The notes below the pieces were generated by a model. It searched no databases and was not told where the DNA came from. It saw only the letters and a list, made by a program, of their open reading frames with translations. Positions 8,454 through 17,919 of a DNA stretch of 64,000 nucleotides are shown one piece after another. Each line of letters begins with the position of its first letter. The stretch's first letter is position 1. This DNA comes from Ornithinimicrobium tianjinense (GTDB lineage: Bacteria; Actinomycetota; Actinomycetes; Actinomycetales; Dermatophilaceae), in assembly GCF_014636495.1 (NCBI RefSeq), contig NZ_BMEM01000001.1, forward strand, positions 878,136 to 942,135, written 5' to 3'. The position numbers and the translations under genes were made by a program.

Positions 8454-8977
8454 GCGAGCACGCAGCGACCCAGCCCCTCGTCGGCCTGGTGATGGGCTCC
8501 GACAGCGACTGGCCGGTGATGGAGCTCGCGGCCCAGGCGCTGGAGGAGTTCGGCGTCCCCTACGAGGCGGACGTCGTCTCGGCGCACCGGATGCCGACCG
8601 AGATGATCGCCTACGGGCAGGGAGCGGCCGACCGCGGCCTGCGGGTGATCATCGCCGGCGCGGGCGGCGCGGCCCACCTGCCGGGCATGCTCGCGTCGGT
8701 GACCGTGCTGCCGGTGATCGGCGTCCCCGTGCCGCTCAAGCACCTCGACGGCATGGACAGCCTGCTCTCGATCGTGCAGATGCCCGCCGGCATCCCCGTC
8801 GCGACGGTGTCCGTCGCCGGCGCCCGCAACGCGGGGCTGCTGGCGGTGCGGATGCTGGCGGCGGGCGAGGGCGAGCTGGCTGCGCGGCTGCGGGGCGAGC
8901 TGGCGACCTTCGCCACGGACCTGCGCGACCAGGCCCACGCCAAGGGCGCTCGGCTGCGCGAGCGGCGCCAGGGCTGA
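8450..8977 (+). CDS. purE: N5-carboxyaminoimidazole ribonucleotide mutase
   Basis: 175 residues. It moves the carboxyl group of N5-CAIR to give CAIR, the step after PurK. The class I PurE motifs are clear: GSDSDWPVM (residues 16-24), SAHRMP with the catalytic His near 47, [11 protein letters not shown] near 75 and [22 protein letters not shown] near 98. The C-terminus extends about 15 residues beyond E. coli PurE, as in other actinobacteria. ATG chosen from the ATGA overlap with purK. Confidence 0.96.
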   Translation: MSEHAATQPLVGLVMGSDSDWPVMELAAQALEEFGVPYEADVVSAHRMPTEMIAYGQGAADRGLRVIIAGAGGAAHLPGMLASVTVLPVIGVPVPLKHLDGMDSLLSIVQMPAGIPVATVSVAGARNAGLLAVRMLAAGEGELAARLRGELATFATDLRDQAHAKGARLRERRQG

Positions 8978-9016
8978 CCGACGCCCCTCCGGCGGGTCGG
9001 CCGGTCCGTCGGGCAC

Positions 9017-9022
9017 TACTGT
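9017..9022 (+). promoter_or_regulatory. -10 box TACTGT for the F420-dependent oxidoreductase gene
   Basis: TACTGT lies 7 bases before the ATG at 9030 but only one base before an upstream in-frame GTG at 9024, which favours 9030 as the true start. Confidence 0.55.
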
Positions 9023-9029
9023 CGTGCCC

Positions 9030-10055
9030 ATGCGCTTCGGAATGTTCGTGCCCCAGGGCTGGCGGTTGGACCTCGTCGGCATCGCGCCCGAGAAGCACTG
9101 GGGCGTCATGCTCGACCTCGCCCAGCGCCTCGACGCCGAGGAGGCCTGGGAGTCGCTGTGGGTCTACGACCACTTCCACACCAGCCCCGGCCCCACGGAC
9201 GAGGCCACCCACGAGGCGTGGACGCTCATGGCGGCCTTCGCGGCCACGACGGGCCGGGTCCGGCTGGGCCAGATGTGCACGTGCATCAGCTACCGCGAGC
9301 CGACCTACCTCGCCAAGGTGGCGGCGACCGTCGACGTGATCTCCGGCGGCCGGGTCGAGATGGGCATCGGCGCCGGGTGGTACGAGCACGAGTGGCGCGC
9401 CTACGGCTACGGCTTCCCGACTGCGGGGGAGCGGCTGGCCCGGCTCCGCGAGGGGGTCGACATCTTCCGGCAGATGTGGACCACCGGCAGCGCCACCCTG
9501 GAGGGCGAGCACTACCGGGTCGACGGCGCCCTGTGCCACCCCCGGCCACTGCAGGGCACGGCGTTCCCGGGGAGCGAGCGCAACGGCATACCGGTCTGGG
9601 TCGCCGGCGGCGGCGAGCGCAAGACGCTGCGGATCGCGGCGGAGTATGCCGACTGCACCAACTTCGACGGCACGCCGGACGTCTTCTCGCACAAGTCGCA
9701 GGTGCTGGCCGGGCATTGCGCGGACCTGGGACGCGACCCCGCCTCGATCACCCGGTCCGCCAACTACAACGTGGTCATCGGTCGGGACGAGGCGGAGGTG
9801 GAGGACCGGCTGGCCCTCGTCAAGGACCTCCATGTCCGGGGCGGCATCGCCGAGGAGCGTGCGGAGGCCGCCGTGCGCAACCTCCGCACCCAGCCTGCCG
9901 TCGGGACGCCCGAGCAGATCGTGGATATGCTCAGGGACATGGAGGGGCGCGGTATGACGTACGCGATCACCTATTTCGCCGAGGCGGCCTACGACACGTC
10001 CGGCATCGAGCTGTTCGAGGACGAGGTCATGCCGGAGCTCGCCGGCCAGGGCTGA
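9030..10055 (+). CDS. LLM-class F420-dependent oxidoreductase (TIGR03560-like)
   Basis: 341 residues. TIM-barrel luciferase-like monooxygenase fold; the opening MRFGMFVPQGW, ESLWVYDHFHT, RVRLGQMCTC and GGRVEMGIGAGWYEHEW follow the F420-binding subgroup. It would transfer hydride with reduced coenzyme F420 to an unknown substrate. Consistent with this the cell carries cofD and cofE about 17 kb away in the same window. No operon partner; a strong hairpin follows. Start moved from GTG 9024 to ATG 9030 because of the -10 box spacing. Confidence 0.88.
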   Translation: MRFGMFVPQGWRLDLVGIAPEKHWGVMLDLAQRLDAEEAWESLWVYDHFHTSPGPTDEATHEAWTLMAAFAATTGRVRLGQMCTCISYREPTYLAKVAATVDVISGGRVEMGIGAGWYEHEWRAYGYGFPTAGERLARLREGVDIFRQMWTTGSATLEGEHYRVDGALCHPRPLQGTAFPGSERNGIPVWVAGGGERKTLRIAAEYADCTNFDGTPDVFSHKSQVLAGHCADLGRDPASITRSANYNVVIGRDEAEVEDRLALVKDLHVRGGIAEERAEAAVRNLRTQPAVGTPEQIVDMLRDMEGRGMTYAITYFAEAAYDTSGIELFEDEVMPELAGQG

Positions 10056-10070
10056 GCCTGCCGCGTGGCT

Positions 10071-10101
10071 GGGCCCCGCGCCTCCCTGCGGCGCGGGGCC
10101 C
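10071..10101. terminator. GC-rich hairpin between convergent genes
   Basis: Perfect 12-bp stem GGGCCCCGCGCC / GGCGCGGGGCCC with a 7-base loop, between the oxidoreductase (+) and the secreted-protein gene (-). No T-tract, as usual in this GC range; probably serves both directions. Confidence 0.7.
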
Positions 10102-10120
10102 GTCACGGGACCGGTCGGGG

Positions 10121-10630
10121 TCAGGGCGCGAGGTAGTCGCAGAGCGGCTGGAGGGACTCCGGCCCGTTCGTGGGGACCACCACGATGTCCTCGCCGCCGT
10201 CCGCCGGCCAGATGTTGAGCCCGAAGCCCGAGGCCAGCACGACCGTGCCGGCGCCGGGAATGCGGCGGTTGACGATGCCGCGGATGTAGACGGTCGTCGA
10301 GCCGTCGTCGTTGAACACCGCGGTCTCCGGGCCCATGGTGATGCCGTCCACGCTCTTGCCGTTGGCGGAGGTGGTGCTGCGGAACTTGAACTGGCGGAAC
10401 TCGCGGACCGGGTTGCCCTCGTCGTCGGTCCAGGTGGTGACCATGAACTCGCCCCAGACATGGACCTCGACGGGGAAGCCGCACGCCTCCGTGAAGAGGG
10501 GGTGCGCCGGGTTCGTGAACTCCAGCGGCTCGATGACGCGGTCGGGCGCGTCGGCGGTGGCCGGGGCGGCCGTGGCCAGGGTGGCGGCGGTGACGAGTGC
10601 GGCGGCCAGGGACCGACGGGTGCGCTTCAT
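10121..10630 (-). CDS. Small secreted protein of unknown function
   Basis: 169 residues. A Sec signal peptide is clear: MKRTRR, a hydrophobic Ala/Thr run, and ATADAP as the likely cleavage site near residue 27. The mature part has only two cysteines (in TEACGFPVEVHVWG and PLCDYLAP), placed to form one disulfide, and a beta-rich pattern. I do not recognise a functional family. ATG has a good ribosome site (AAGGAGC, 9 bases upstream). It lies 121 bases downstream of the large SARP-type regulator on the same strand, so the two may share a transcript or the regulator may control it. Confidence 0.8.
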   Translation of the reverse strand: MKRTRRSLAAALVTAATLATAAPATADAPDRVIEPLEFTNPAHPLFTEACGFPVEVHVWGEFMVTTWTDDEGNPVREFRQFKFRSTTSANGKSVDGITMGPETAVFNDDGSTTVYIRGIVNRRIPGAGTVVLASGFGLNIWPADGGEDIVVVPTNGPESLQPLCDYLAP

Positions 10631-10751
10631 GCGGATCAGCTCCTTCTGGTGCGGCTCGGGACCCTCCCTCGCCTGGGTCGAGCCTGGCGCGGTCCGGTCG
10701 CGGGGCGGTCGCGGACCGGTCGCGCGACCGTCGGTGCAGGTCAGGGCACGC

Positions 10752-13700
10752 TCAGCAGGTGGGCCGCACCGGCTCACCGGGCAGGATGAGCGCGGACTCC
10801 TCCGGCGTGAGGTCGGTGTTGGCCACCCGGCACGCCGCCTCGACCCACGCGGCCGGGTCGGTGCCGATGGCCGCGTCCGGACCGAGCTCGCCGTAGATCC
10901 GCAGCTGCCTCTCGTCGAAGGCCAGGAACCCCCAGCCGAGGCCGTCCACCACGGGCTTGCCGTAGGGGCGCCAGGTGGTGGCGTCGAGGAGGGTGACGTC
11001 GCCGTCGCTGCCCATCACCGCGATCGTCGAACCATCGGGGGACCGCTGGAGGTCCACCACGTAGCCGGCGGTCACCAGGCGGTCAGGGGCGACTCGGCGC
11101 AGGGTGCCGGCGTCGAGGAAGTGCAGCCGGCCGGAGAGCGAGCCGACCACCAGGGTCTGTCCGTCGGCGCTGTAGAGCGCACGGGACAGGGCCATCGTGC
11201 CGGGCAGGTCGAGCGACGCCGACGCGGCACCGTCCTCGCCGGACAGCACGACCACCGACGTCCCACGGAGCACCGCCATCCGGCTGTCGTCGTCAGCAGC
11301 GGCCGCGAGCGTGCCGACGGGGCTGGGCTCGCCCGGTCGGTCCGGGTCCTGGTGGCTCCACAGCTCCTGGCCGCTCGAGACCTCGTAGAGCGCCCACCCA
11401 CCGCTGCCGTTGACGAGGACGCGCGTGCCGTCCGCCGTGAGCGCCAGACCGACCGGCGCCCACGGGGTGGCGATCGTCCGCTCCACCTCACCCGACTCGA
11501 CGTCCCAGACAGCGACGCGACCCCGGTCGGTGACCGGAGCGAAGTCCTCGAGGTCGTGCCACTCCTCGATGGTGGCGAGCGCCCGTCGCCCGTCGGGGGT
11601 GATGGCCAGGGCAGGCCCGACCTGACAGAAGCAGTCGTAGGGCTGCAGCTCGCCGTGGAGGTCCTGGCCGGTGGCCAGGTTCACGAACCGGGCGCCGTTG
11701 GGCGCGTCGTCGTGCGGGACCCGCACGACGGCCCGAGCCGCCCGCGGCGCTGCCGCACCCAGCTCGAGCTGCAGCTCCGTCTTCTCCCGGCGCAGCAGCC
11801 CCCGGGAGCGCGAGAGGTCGAGGGCGACCGTCGTGCCGTCGCGCCCCGCGGTCCAGAGGAGGTCACGGTCGGTGCCCGCCAGGACGGTGCCGAGCACAGC
11901 GCCGTTGTGCACGGGCCAGCTCGTGATCAGGTCGAAGGTCGTCGGGTCGCGCAGCTCAACCCGTTCGTCGACGGCCACGGCGAGGCTGTCACCGTCGGGA
12001 GCGAGCTGCGCAGAGCGGACGAATCCGGAGATGGTGCCGGTGCCACCCTGCGGCTCCCAGGAGCGGGGGTCGCGCAGGTGCACGATGGACACCTCCCCGC
12101 CCTCGGTGACAGGGTTCGTGCTCGTCACGACCTGGCTCCCGTCGGGGCTGACCCCCACCACCATCCCGGGCAGGTCGCTCCGGACCCGACCTGTGTCGAG
12201 GTCGAGCGTCGACGAGGTTCGGCCCTCCTCCATCTCTGCCACCAGGACCCCACCGGGAAGGGTCCAGTGCCAGCCGCTGCGGCCCTCCCAGGCCGTCCGG
12301 GACAGCACCTCACCCGAGTCCGGGTCGACGACGAACGCGGAGGACCGCGTGGTGAGCACCGGCCGGCCCTCGTGCAGACCCGCGGAGCGGTCCACGAAGA
12401 CCTCCTCCCCGGGGTGGGCCTCGTGCAGGTCGGCGACGGTCACCTGGGCCCGGAGCTGCCCGGTCCCGGCGTCGAGCACCTGCAGCACCGCCTGGTCCGG
12501 AGGGGCGTCGGGCCCGGCGAGCAGCGGGACCGCGACCCAGTCGGACCCGGGGGCGGAGACGGGGCGGCCCCACTGCCCACCGGTGGGGGAGGCGGTCTGC
12601 CAGCGCAGCGTCCCGTCCTCGGCGTCGAGCGCGTACACCTGGTCGATGTTGTCCGAGAGCACCACCACGCGGCCGTCCAGAGCGGTGCCCACCTCGAGGA
12701 AGCGGTCCTCGATGCGGTAGCGGGTCACCACGTCCGGCTGGCGCGTGAGCAGCGTGAGGAGGGCGCCGTAGGTCTCGGGACTCTGCTCGCGGCGCACCGC
12801 CTCGACGGCCTCCAGGAGGGCGACGGCGGGCCGGTCCTCGTTGAGGGCCACCGCGGCCAGCCGTCGGGCGTCCGCCGACACCGCCGAGTCCCGGGCCCGG
12901 ACGGCTGAGGCCTCGGCCTCCCCACGGGCGCGCACGGTCAGGACGCCCGCCACGAGCGCCGCGACGAGCAGCAGGACCGTGGCCATCAGCGCCCACCGCA
13001 GCCGCCGGTTCTGCCGGGCCGTGGCCGCCGCCCGGGCCCGGGCCTCGTCCTCCCTGGCCCGCACGCGCGCGAGGCCGGCGTCCAGGAAGTCCCGCTCCAC
13101 CGGGGTGACCTCGTCCGGGCGCGCCGCCGCCAGGTCGACCGCGGCGGACAGCCTGACGCCGCCCCACAGCGCGCTGTCGTCGCGCCCCTCCGCCTGCCAC
13201 TCTGCAGCGGCCGCTGCGAGCCTGCGCAGCACGTCGTGCCCGGCGGTGTCCTCGCTCAACCAGTCACGCAGGCGCGGCCACTCCCGGAAGAGCGACTCGT
13301 GCGCCACCTCGACGTGGGCGTCCGACACGGTCACGAGGCGCGCGTCGGCCAGCGCCTCCAGGACGCGGCGGGTGCCGGGCAGAGACAGCGCCTCGACCTC
13401 GGTCAGCGGCACCCGGCGCCGCACCACGCCCTGCCCCTCCCCGCGGCCGGCCAGCCGCAGCAGGAGCACACGGGCGGTGTGCCGGTCCTCGGAGGCCAGC
13501 CCACGCCATACCTGCTCGGCGAGCGTGCTGATCGCCCCGGTGATCCCGCCGGCCCGGACGTAGCCGGAGTAACTGAGGCGCCCACCGTCGCGGTCCTGCC
13601 AGAGCTGGGTGAGCGCGACGGACAGGAGCGGGAGCGACCCGGGCTCGTCCCCGGCGGCCTCGACGATCGTCTGCGCCAGGCCGTCCTCCAGGACCAGGCC

Positions 13701-15746
13701 GGCCCGCGCCGCAGGACGGGTGACGGCGCGCTCGATCTCGGCGGGAGAGGGAGAGCCGACCAGCACCGTGCCGTCGGAGAGCAGACGGGCGAGGGCGGGG
13801 TGCTGGGCCACCGCGGAGACGAAGTCCGCCCGGAGCGCGACGACCACCGTCGTCGAGGTGGTGCCCGACGTCGCGAGGTCGACGAGGGTGTCCAGGAACG
13901 CGACTCGCTCACCCGGGTCGTCGCAGGCGGTCCAGACCTCTTCGAGCTGGTCCACCGCCAGGAGGGTGCGCGGAGCGCCGTCCTCGTCCCGGACGAGGTG
14001 CGCGAGGAGCTCACCGAGGTCGGACGTGGGTGAGCCCAGGGCGACGCGCGCGAGCTCGCGCAGGGGGTGGCGGCCAGGCCGCATGAGGACCCGGCGCCAG
14101 CCGGCGGAGCCGGGCAGGACGTCGCTGGCGACGGAGGCCAGGACCCCGGCCCTCAGAGCCGAGGACTTGCCGCTTCCCGAGGCGCCCACGAGCGCCAGGA
14201 GACGGGTGCTCGTCAGCCGTGCGAGCACCTCCGCGACCAGGTGCTCGCGTCCCGAGAACCACTCGGCGTCCTCTACGTCGTAGGCGACCAGCCCGCGCCA
14301 CGGGCACCTGTCGTCCGTGTCACCGGTGGCGCGGACGGGCTGCTGTCCCAGCGTCTGGATGCTGTCCGCCACCTCGGCCCGGGCCCGGCTGAGGGCCGCG
14401 CTCGAGCGGCCGGCCGTGTCCACGGCCACGACGAGCTGCCTCGAGGCCAGCGCTCGGGCCAGCCGGGCGGCCTCGTCGTGGACCCGTCCCGGCCACGCCG
14501 GACCGCCGGCGAGGATCTCCTCGGCGACCTCCTCCACGGCTGACGGCGGGACGTAGTCGGCGACGATCTCGCGCACCTGCTCCGGTCCGAGCGGGGACAG
14601 GTCCACCACGGGGACGCCGGGGGGCGGCACCGATCCGGGGCCGGTGAGGAGCAGCAGCATCCCTCGGGAGGTCGCAGGCTCGGGGGACGCGCCGTCCACG
14701 ACCCGCAGCCACCGGCCGGAGCCCGGCGCCGACGCCTCCCCACCCAGCAGCACCACGGCCCCGTCCCGGTCAGCCTCCTCGGCCAGCGCCGCGGCCAGGC
14801 GGGTGGCCCCCGCACCGGCGGGGCCGCGCACGAGGACCGTCACCGCGGCCCCGGCGAGGGACCGGGCCCAGGCGTCGCGCAGCACCTGGAGCTCCTCCCC
14901 GCGCCCGACCATGCGGCCGTGCGCGCGGAGCGGCTCGGGCACCCCGTGCCGCCGGTCCGCCAGGTCCAGGCCCGGGTCCTGGGCGAGGATCCGGGCCTGC
15001 ATCTCCCGCAGGCCGGCCCCCGGGTCGACCCCGAGCTCCTCGGCCAGGTGCGCGCGTGCACGGTCGTAGGTCTCCAGCGCCTGCGCCTGGCGGCCGCCCC
15101 GGTAGTGCGCAAGCATGAGCAGCTCCCACAGCCGCTCCCGCAGCGGGTGCTCCTGCGTGAGCCGCTCGAGCTCGGGCACCGCCGCGGCCGACCGGTCGAG
15201 CGCCAGGAGCGCCTCGGCCCGCACCTCGAGCAGGCCCTGCCGGAGCTCGCCGAGCCGGCGTGCCTCGGCCCGACCGAAGTCCGTGTCCTCCTGACCGGCG
15301 TAGGGCTGGCCGCGCCACAGGGCCAGCGCGTCCCGGGCCGCGTCGAGCGCGGCCTGGGGACGTCCCTCCGCCAGGGCCTGCCGCGCCAGCTCGGCCAGCG
15401 AGGTGAACCGGTCGGCGTCGACGGCCGCGCGGTCCACGGCGAGCAGGTAGCCCCGTCCGCTCGTGAGGATGAGTCGCGGTGTGCCGTCGCGGTCCGGCTC
15501 GAGGGCGTTGCGGAGCCGGAGCACGTAGTTCTGCAGGGTCTTCGCGGCGCTCGGCGGCGGGTCGTCCTCCCACAGCGACTCGATGAGGTCCGTCGCGGGG
15601 ACCACCTGGCCGGCGTAGGCCACGAGATGAGCGAGAACGGTGGACTCCTTGGCCCCCCGGATGTCGACGCGCACCCCGTCGCGATGCACCTCGAGCGGTC
15701 CGAGGACCCCGATCTCCATGGCGGAACGATAGTGCGGGGCAGGCAT
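10752..15746 (-). CDS. SARP-type transcriptional regulator with degenerate P-loop, nSTAND-like NTPase, one TM helix and beta-propeller
   Basis: 1,664 residues. Order of parts: winged-helix DNA-binding domain (about 10-100, starting MEIGVLGPLEV), BTAD domain (about 107-260), a P-loop-like segment VRGPAGAGATRLAAAL (about 303-318) that lacks the Walker lysine, then CPWRGLVAYDVEDAEWFSGRE and an intact Walker A (LVGASGSGKSSALRAG, about 515-530) of the nSTAND1 type, with LLAVDQLEEVW as Walker B. A single hydrophobic helix (914-937) follows, flanked by Arg-rich residues inside. The remaining 700 residues hold repeated SPDG/TPDG/TADG turns of a WD40/PQQ-like propeller. ATG 15746 is preferred over the conserved-looking ATG at 15719 because AAGGA lies 8 bases upstream. 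SARP proteins activate nearby genes; the membrane segment would place the propeller outside the cell (inference). Confidence 0.88.
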   Translation of the reverse strand: MPAPHYRSAMEIGVLGPLEVHRDGVRVDIRGAKESTVLAHLVAYAGQVVPATDLIESLWEDDPPPSAAKTLQNYVLRLRNALEPDRDGTPRLILTSGRGYLLAVDRAAVDADRFTSLAELARQALAEGRPQAALDAARDALALWRGQPYAGQEDTDFGRAEARRLGELRQGLLEVRAEALLALDRSAAAVPELERLTQEHPLRERLWELLMLAHYRGGRQAQALETYDRARAHLAEELGVDPGAGLREMQARILAQDPGLDLADRRHGVPEPLRAHGRMVGRGEELQVLRDAWARSLAGAAVTVLVRGPAGAGATRLAAALAEEADRDGAVVLLGGEASAPGSGRWLRVVDGASPEPATSRGMLLLLTGPGSVPPPGVPVVDLSPLGPEQVREIVADYVPPSAVEEVAEEILAGGPAWPGRVHDEAARLARALASRQLVVAVDTAGRSSAALSRARAEVADSIQTLGQQPVRATGDTDDRCPWRGLVAYDVEDAEWFSGREHLVAEVLARLTSTRLLALVGASGSGKSSALRAGVLASVASDVLPGSAGWRRVLMRPGRHPLRELARVALGSPTSDLGELLAHLVRDEDGAPRTLLAVDQLEEVWTACDDPGERVAFLDTLVDLATSGTTSTTVVVALRADFVSAVAQHPALARLLSDGTVLVGSPSPAEIERAVTRPAARAGLVLEDGLAQTIVEAAGDEPGSLPLLSVALTQLWQDRDGGRLSYSGYVRAGGITGAISTLAEQVWRGLASEDRHTARVLLLRLAGRGEGQGVVRRRVPLTEVEALSLPGTRRVLEALADARLVTVSDAHVEVAHESLFREWPRLRDWLSEDTAGHDVLRRLAAAAAEWQAEGRDDSALWGGVRLSAAVDLAAARPDEVTPVERDFLDAGLARVRAREDEARARAAATARQNRRLRWALMATVLLLVAALVAGVLTVRARGEAEASAVRARDSAVSADARRLAAVALNEDRPAVALLEAVEAVRREQSPETYGALLTLLTRQPDVVTRYRIEDRFLEVGTALDGRVVVLSDNIDQVYALDAEDGTLRWQTASPTGGQWGRPVSAPGSDWVAVPLLAGPDAPPDQAVLQVLDAGTGQLRAQVTVADLHEAHPGEEVFVDRSAGLHEGRPVLTTRSSAFVVDPDSGEVLSRTAWEGRSGWHWTLPGGVLVAEMEEGRTSSTLDLDTGRVRSDLPGMVVGVSPDGSQVVTSTNPVTEGGEVSIVHLRDPRSWEPQGGTGTISGFVRSAQLAPDGDSLAVAVDERVELRDPTTFDLITSWPVHNGAVLGTVLAGTDRDLLWTAGRDGTTVALDLSRSRGLLRREKTELQLELGAAAPRAARAVVRVPHDDAPNGARFVNLATGQDLHGELQPYDCFCQVGPALAITPDGRRALATIEEWHDLEDFAPVTDRGRVAVWDVESGEVERTIATPWAPVGLALTADGTRVLVNGSGGWALYEVSSGQELWSHQDPDRPGEPSPVGTLAAAADDDSRMAVLRGTSVVVLSGEDGAASASLDLPGTMALSRALYSADGQTLVVGSLSGRLHFLDAGTLRRVAPDRLVTAGYVVDLQRSPDGSTIAVMGSDGDVTLLDATTWRPYGKPVVDGLGWGFLAFDERQLRIYGELGPDAAIGTDPAAWVEAACRVANTDLTPEESALILPGEPVRPTC

Positions 15747-15883
15747 GGCGGGGTCCTTTCCGGGCAGGTATGCGCAGGCTCGCCCCGCCCGGTCGCGCGC
15801 CGGTCCCGCGTCGGTCGCGCCCCGTCCCCGGACCCCTGGTCCCGTCCTTGACGCCAGCGTCAGGGACGGGTGTGACGCACCGG

Positions 15884-15889
15884 TAGGCT
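15884..15889 (+). promoter_or_regulatory. -10 box TAGGCT for the acyl-CoA dehydrogenase gene
   Basis: TAGGCT ends 6 bases before the ATG at 15896; leaderless layout. The 149-bp gap to the divergent SARP gene holds no other recognised site apart from a GGTATGCGC motif near 15769. Confidence 0.55.
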
Positions 15890-15895
15890 CCCGCC

Positions 15896-17056
15896 ATGAG
15901 CGACTTCGACCTGTTCCGGATCAACGAGGATCACGAGGCCCTCCGGGAGGCCGTCCGCGAGGTGGCCGAGGCCCAGATCGCGCCCCATGCCGCCGCCGTG
16001 GACGAGGAGGCGCGCTTCCCGGTCGAGGCCCTCAAGGCGCTCACCGCGACCGACTTCCACGCCCCGCACATCGCGGAGGAGTACGACGGCGTCGGCGCCG
16101 ACGCCCTGGCCACCTGCATCGTCATCGAGGAGGTGGCCCGCGTCTGCGCGAGCTCCTCGCTCATCCCGGCCGTCAACAAGCTCGGCACGATGCCGCTGAT
16201 CCTGGCCGCCAGCGACGAGATCAAGCAGAAGTACCTGCCGCCGGTCGCCCGCGGCGAGGCGATGTTCTCCTACGGGCTGTCCGAGGCCGGGGCCGGCTCG
16301 GACACCGCGGGCATGACCTGCAAGGCGGTCGAGCAGCCCGACGGGTCGTTCGTCCTCAACGGCCAGAAGTCCTGGATCACCAACGCCGGCGAGTCCGAGT
16401 ACTACACCGTCATGGCCGTCACCGACCCCGAGGGCGAGCGTGGCCGCAACGTCAGCGCGTTCGTCGTCGAGAAGTCCGACGAGGGCTTCACCTTCGGCGC
16501 CCTGGAGAAGAAGCTCGGCATCAAGGGCTCCCCGACCCGCGAGCTGCACTTCGACAACTGCCGCATCCCCGGGGACCGCATGGTCGGCGGCCGCGGCGAG
16601 GGCCTGAAGATCGCCCTGCGCACCCTCGACCACACCCGCGTGACCATCGGTGCCCAGGCCGTCGGCATCGCCCAGGGCGCCCTCGACGCGGCGCTGGCCT
16701 ACGTCAAGGAGCGCCAGCAGTTCGGCAAGAAGATCGCCGAGTTCCAGGGCGTGCAGTTCATGCTCGCCGACATGGGGATGAAGCTCGAGGCCGCGCGCCA
16801 GATGGTGTATGTCGCTGCCGCCAAGTCGGAGCGCGGCGACGCCGACCTGCCCTTCTTCGGGGCGGCCGCCAAGTGCTTCGCCTCCGACGTGGCCATGGAG
16901 GTCACCACGGACGCCGTCCAGCTCTTCGGCGGCTACGGCTACACCAAGGACTTCCCGGTCGAGCGGATGATGCGCGACGCCAAGATCACCCAGATCTACG
17001 AGGGCACCAACCAGGTCCAGCGCATCGTCATGGCGCGCCAGCTCCTCAGGGGCTGA
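15896..17056 (+). CDS. Acyl-CoA dehydrogenase (FadE25-like)
   Basis: 386 residues, standard length. FAD enzyme oxidising acyl-CoA to trans-2-enoyl-CoA. Conserved pieces: YGLSEAGAGSDTAGM (FAD/substrate contacts, about residues 123-137), WITNAG, RQQFGKKIAEFQ, and QIYEGTNQVQR whose E369 is the catalytic base position of short/medium-chain enzymes. The purK/purE neighbourhood matches fadE25 of M. tuberculosis as I recall it. It could work with the enoyl-CoA hydratase at 4056 and the CoA-transferase at 24 kb, but nothing shows co-regulation. Confidence 0.94.
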   Translation: MSDFDLFRINEDHEALREAVREVAEAQIAPHAAAVDEEARFPVEALKALTATDFHAPHIAEEYDGVGADALATCIVIEEVARVCASSSLIPAVNKLGTMPLILAASDEIKQKYLPPVARGEAMFSYGLSEAGAGSDTAGMTCKAVEQPDGSFVLNGQKSWITNAGESEYYTVMAVTDPEGERGRNVSAFVVEKSDEGFTFGALEKKLGIKGSPTRELHFDNCRIPGDRMVGGRGEGLKIALRTLDHTRVTIGAQAVGIAQGALDAALAYVKERQQFGKKIAEFQGVQFMLADMGMKLEAARQMVYVAAAKSERGDADLPFFGAAAKCFASDVAMEVTTDAVQLFGGYGYTKDFPVERMMRDAKITQIYEGTNQVQRIVMARQLLRG

Positions 17057-17106
17057 CCCGCCGCAATCCCCTCGCGCGGACGGAGCCGGGGGAGCATGCT
17101 CGGGAC

Positions 17107-17919
17107 ATGAGCACCCACGAGGACCGCGTCGCACAGTTCCACCGCCTCCACGAGAGTGGCTGCTTCGTCATGCCGAACCCGTGGGACGTCGGCAGCGCCC
17201 GCGCCCTCGCCGGCCTGGGCTTCCCGGCCCTGGCGACCACGAGCGCCGGCTTCGCCTGGACGCTCGGGCGAGCCGACACGCGGGCCGGGCTGGAGCCGAT
17301 GCTGGTTCACCTGAGGGAGATCGCGGCAGCCGTCGAGGTGCCCGTCAACGCGGACTTTGAGGACGGCTTCGCGGTGGAGCCGGACGAGGTCGCCGAGAAC
17401 GTGCGCCGCGCCGCCGAGACGGGCGTCGCGGGCCTGTCCGTCGAGGACTCCTCCCGCGACGGCGGCGAGCCGCTGCTCGACCGGGAGCTGTCCGTCGACC
17501 GCGTCGCCGCGGCGCGGGAGGCCATCGACCGCAGCGGCACCGGCGTCCTGCTGACCGCCCGCTCGGAGGGGTTCGTCGTGGGCCGGCCCGATCTCGCCGA
17601 GACCGTGCGCAGGCTGAGGGCGTACGCCGACGCGGGAGCCGACTGCCTGTACGCACCACGGCTGAGCACCGTCGAGGAGGTCCGCGCCGTGGTGGAGGCC
17701 GTCGCCCCGAAGCCGGTCAACCTCCTGGTCAACGGCCCCTTCATCACGGTCGCGGAGGCCGCCGCACTGGGGGTGCGGCGCATCAGCGTCGGCGGCACCC
17801 TGGCCCGCGCCGCCTGGCGCGGGTGGCTGGGGGTCGCCCGGGAGATCGCCGACGAAGGCACCTTCACCGGCTTCCACGACCTGCCCGACGTCGACGCGCT
17901 GCACCGGGTGGAGCGGTGA
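17107..17919 (+). CDS. Isocitrate lyase/phosphoenolpyruvate mutase family protein
   Basis: 270 residues. The family start (FVMPNPWDVGSARALAGLGF, residues 22-41), the ATTSAGFAW segment, DFEDGF near residue 82 with metal ligands, GLSVEDS near 115 and LTARSEGF near 160 identify a PEP-mutase/ICL superfamily barrel. The KKCGH motif of true isocitrate lyase is absent, so 2-methylisocitrate-lyase-like or phosphonate/oxaloacetate lyase activity is more likely; the exact reaction is open. Its stop overlaps the next gene's GTG (GTGA), suggesting coupled expression with the serine hydrolase. Confidence 0.85.
   Translation: MSTHEDRVAQFHRLHESGCFVMPNPWDVGSARALAGLGFPALATTSAGFAWTLGRADTRAGLEPMLVHLREIAAAVEVPVNADFEDGFAVEPDEVAENVRRAAETGVAGLSVEDSSRDGGEPLLDRELSVDRVAAAREAIDRSGTGVLLTARSEGFVVGRPDLAETVRRLRAYADAGADCLYAPRLSTVEEVRAVVEAVAPKPVNLLVNGPFITVAEAAALGVRRISVGGTLARAAWRGWLGVAREIADEGTFTGFHDLPDVDALHRVER

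Noticed and set aside
8978-9005. Weak inverted repeat after purE
   Set aside because: Stem is interrupted (CCGAC/GTCGG with bulges); not convincing as a terminator.
10311-12908. A plus-strand frame of 865 codons inside the SARP gene
   Set aside because: Low-complexity composition expected of antisense frames; the minus-strand SARP protein is coherent throughout.
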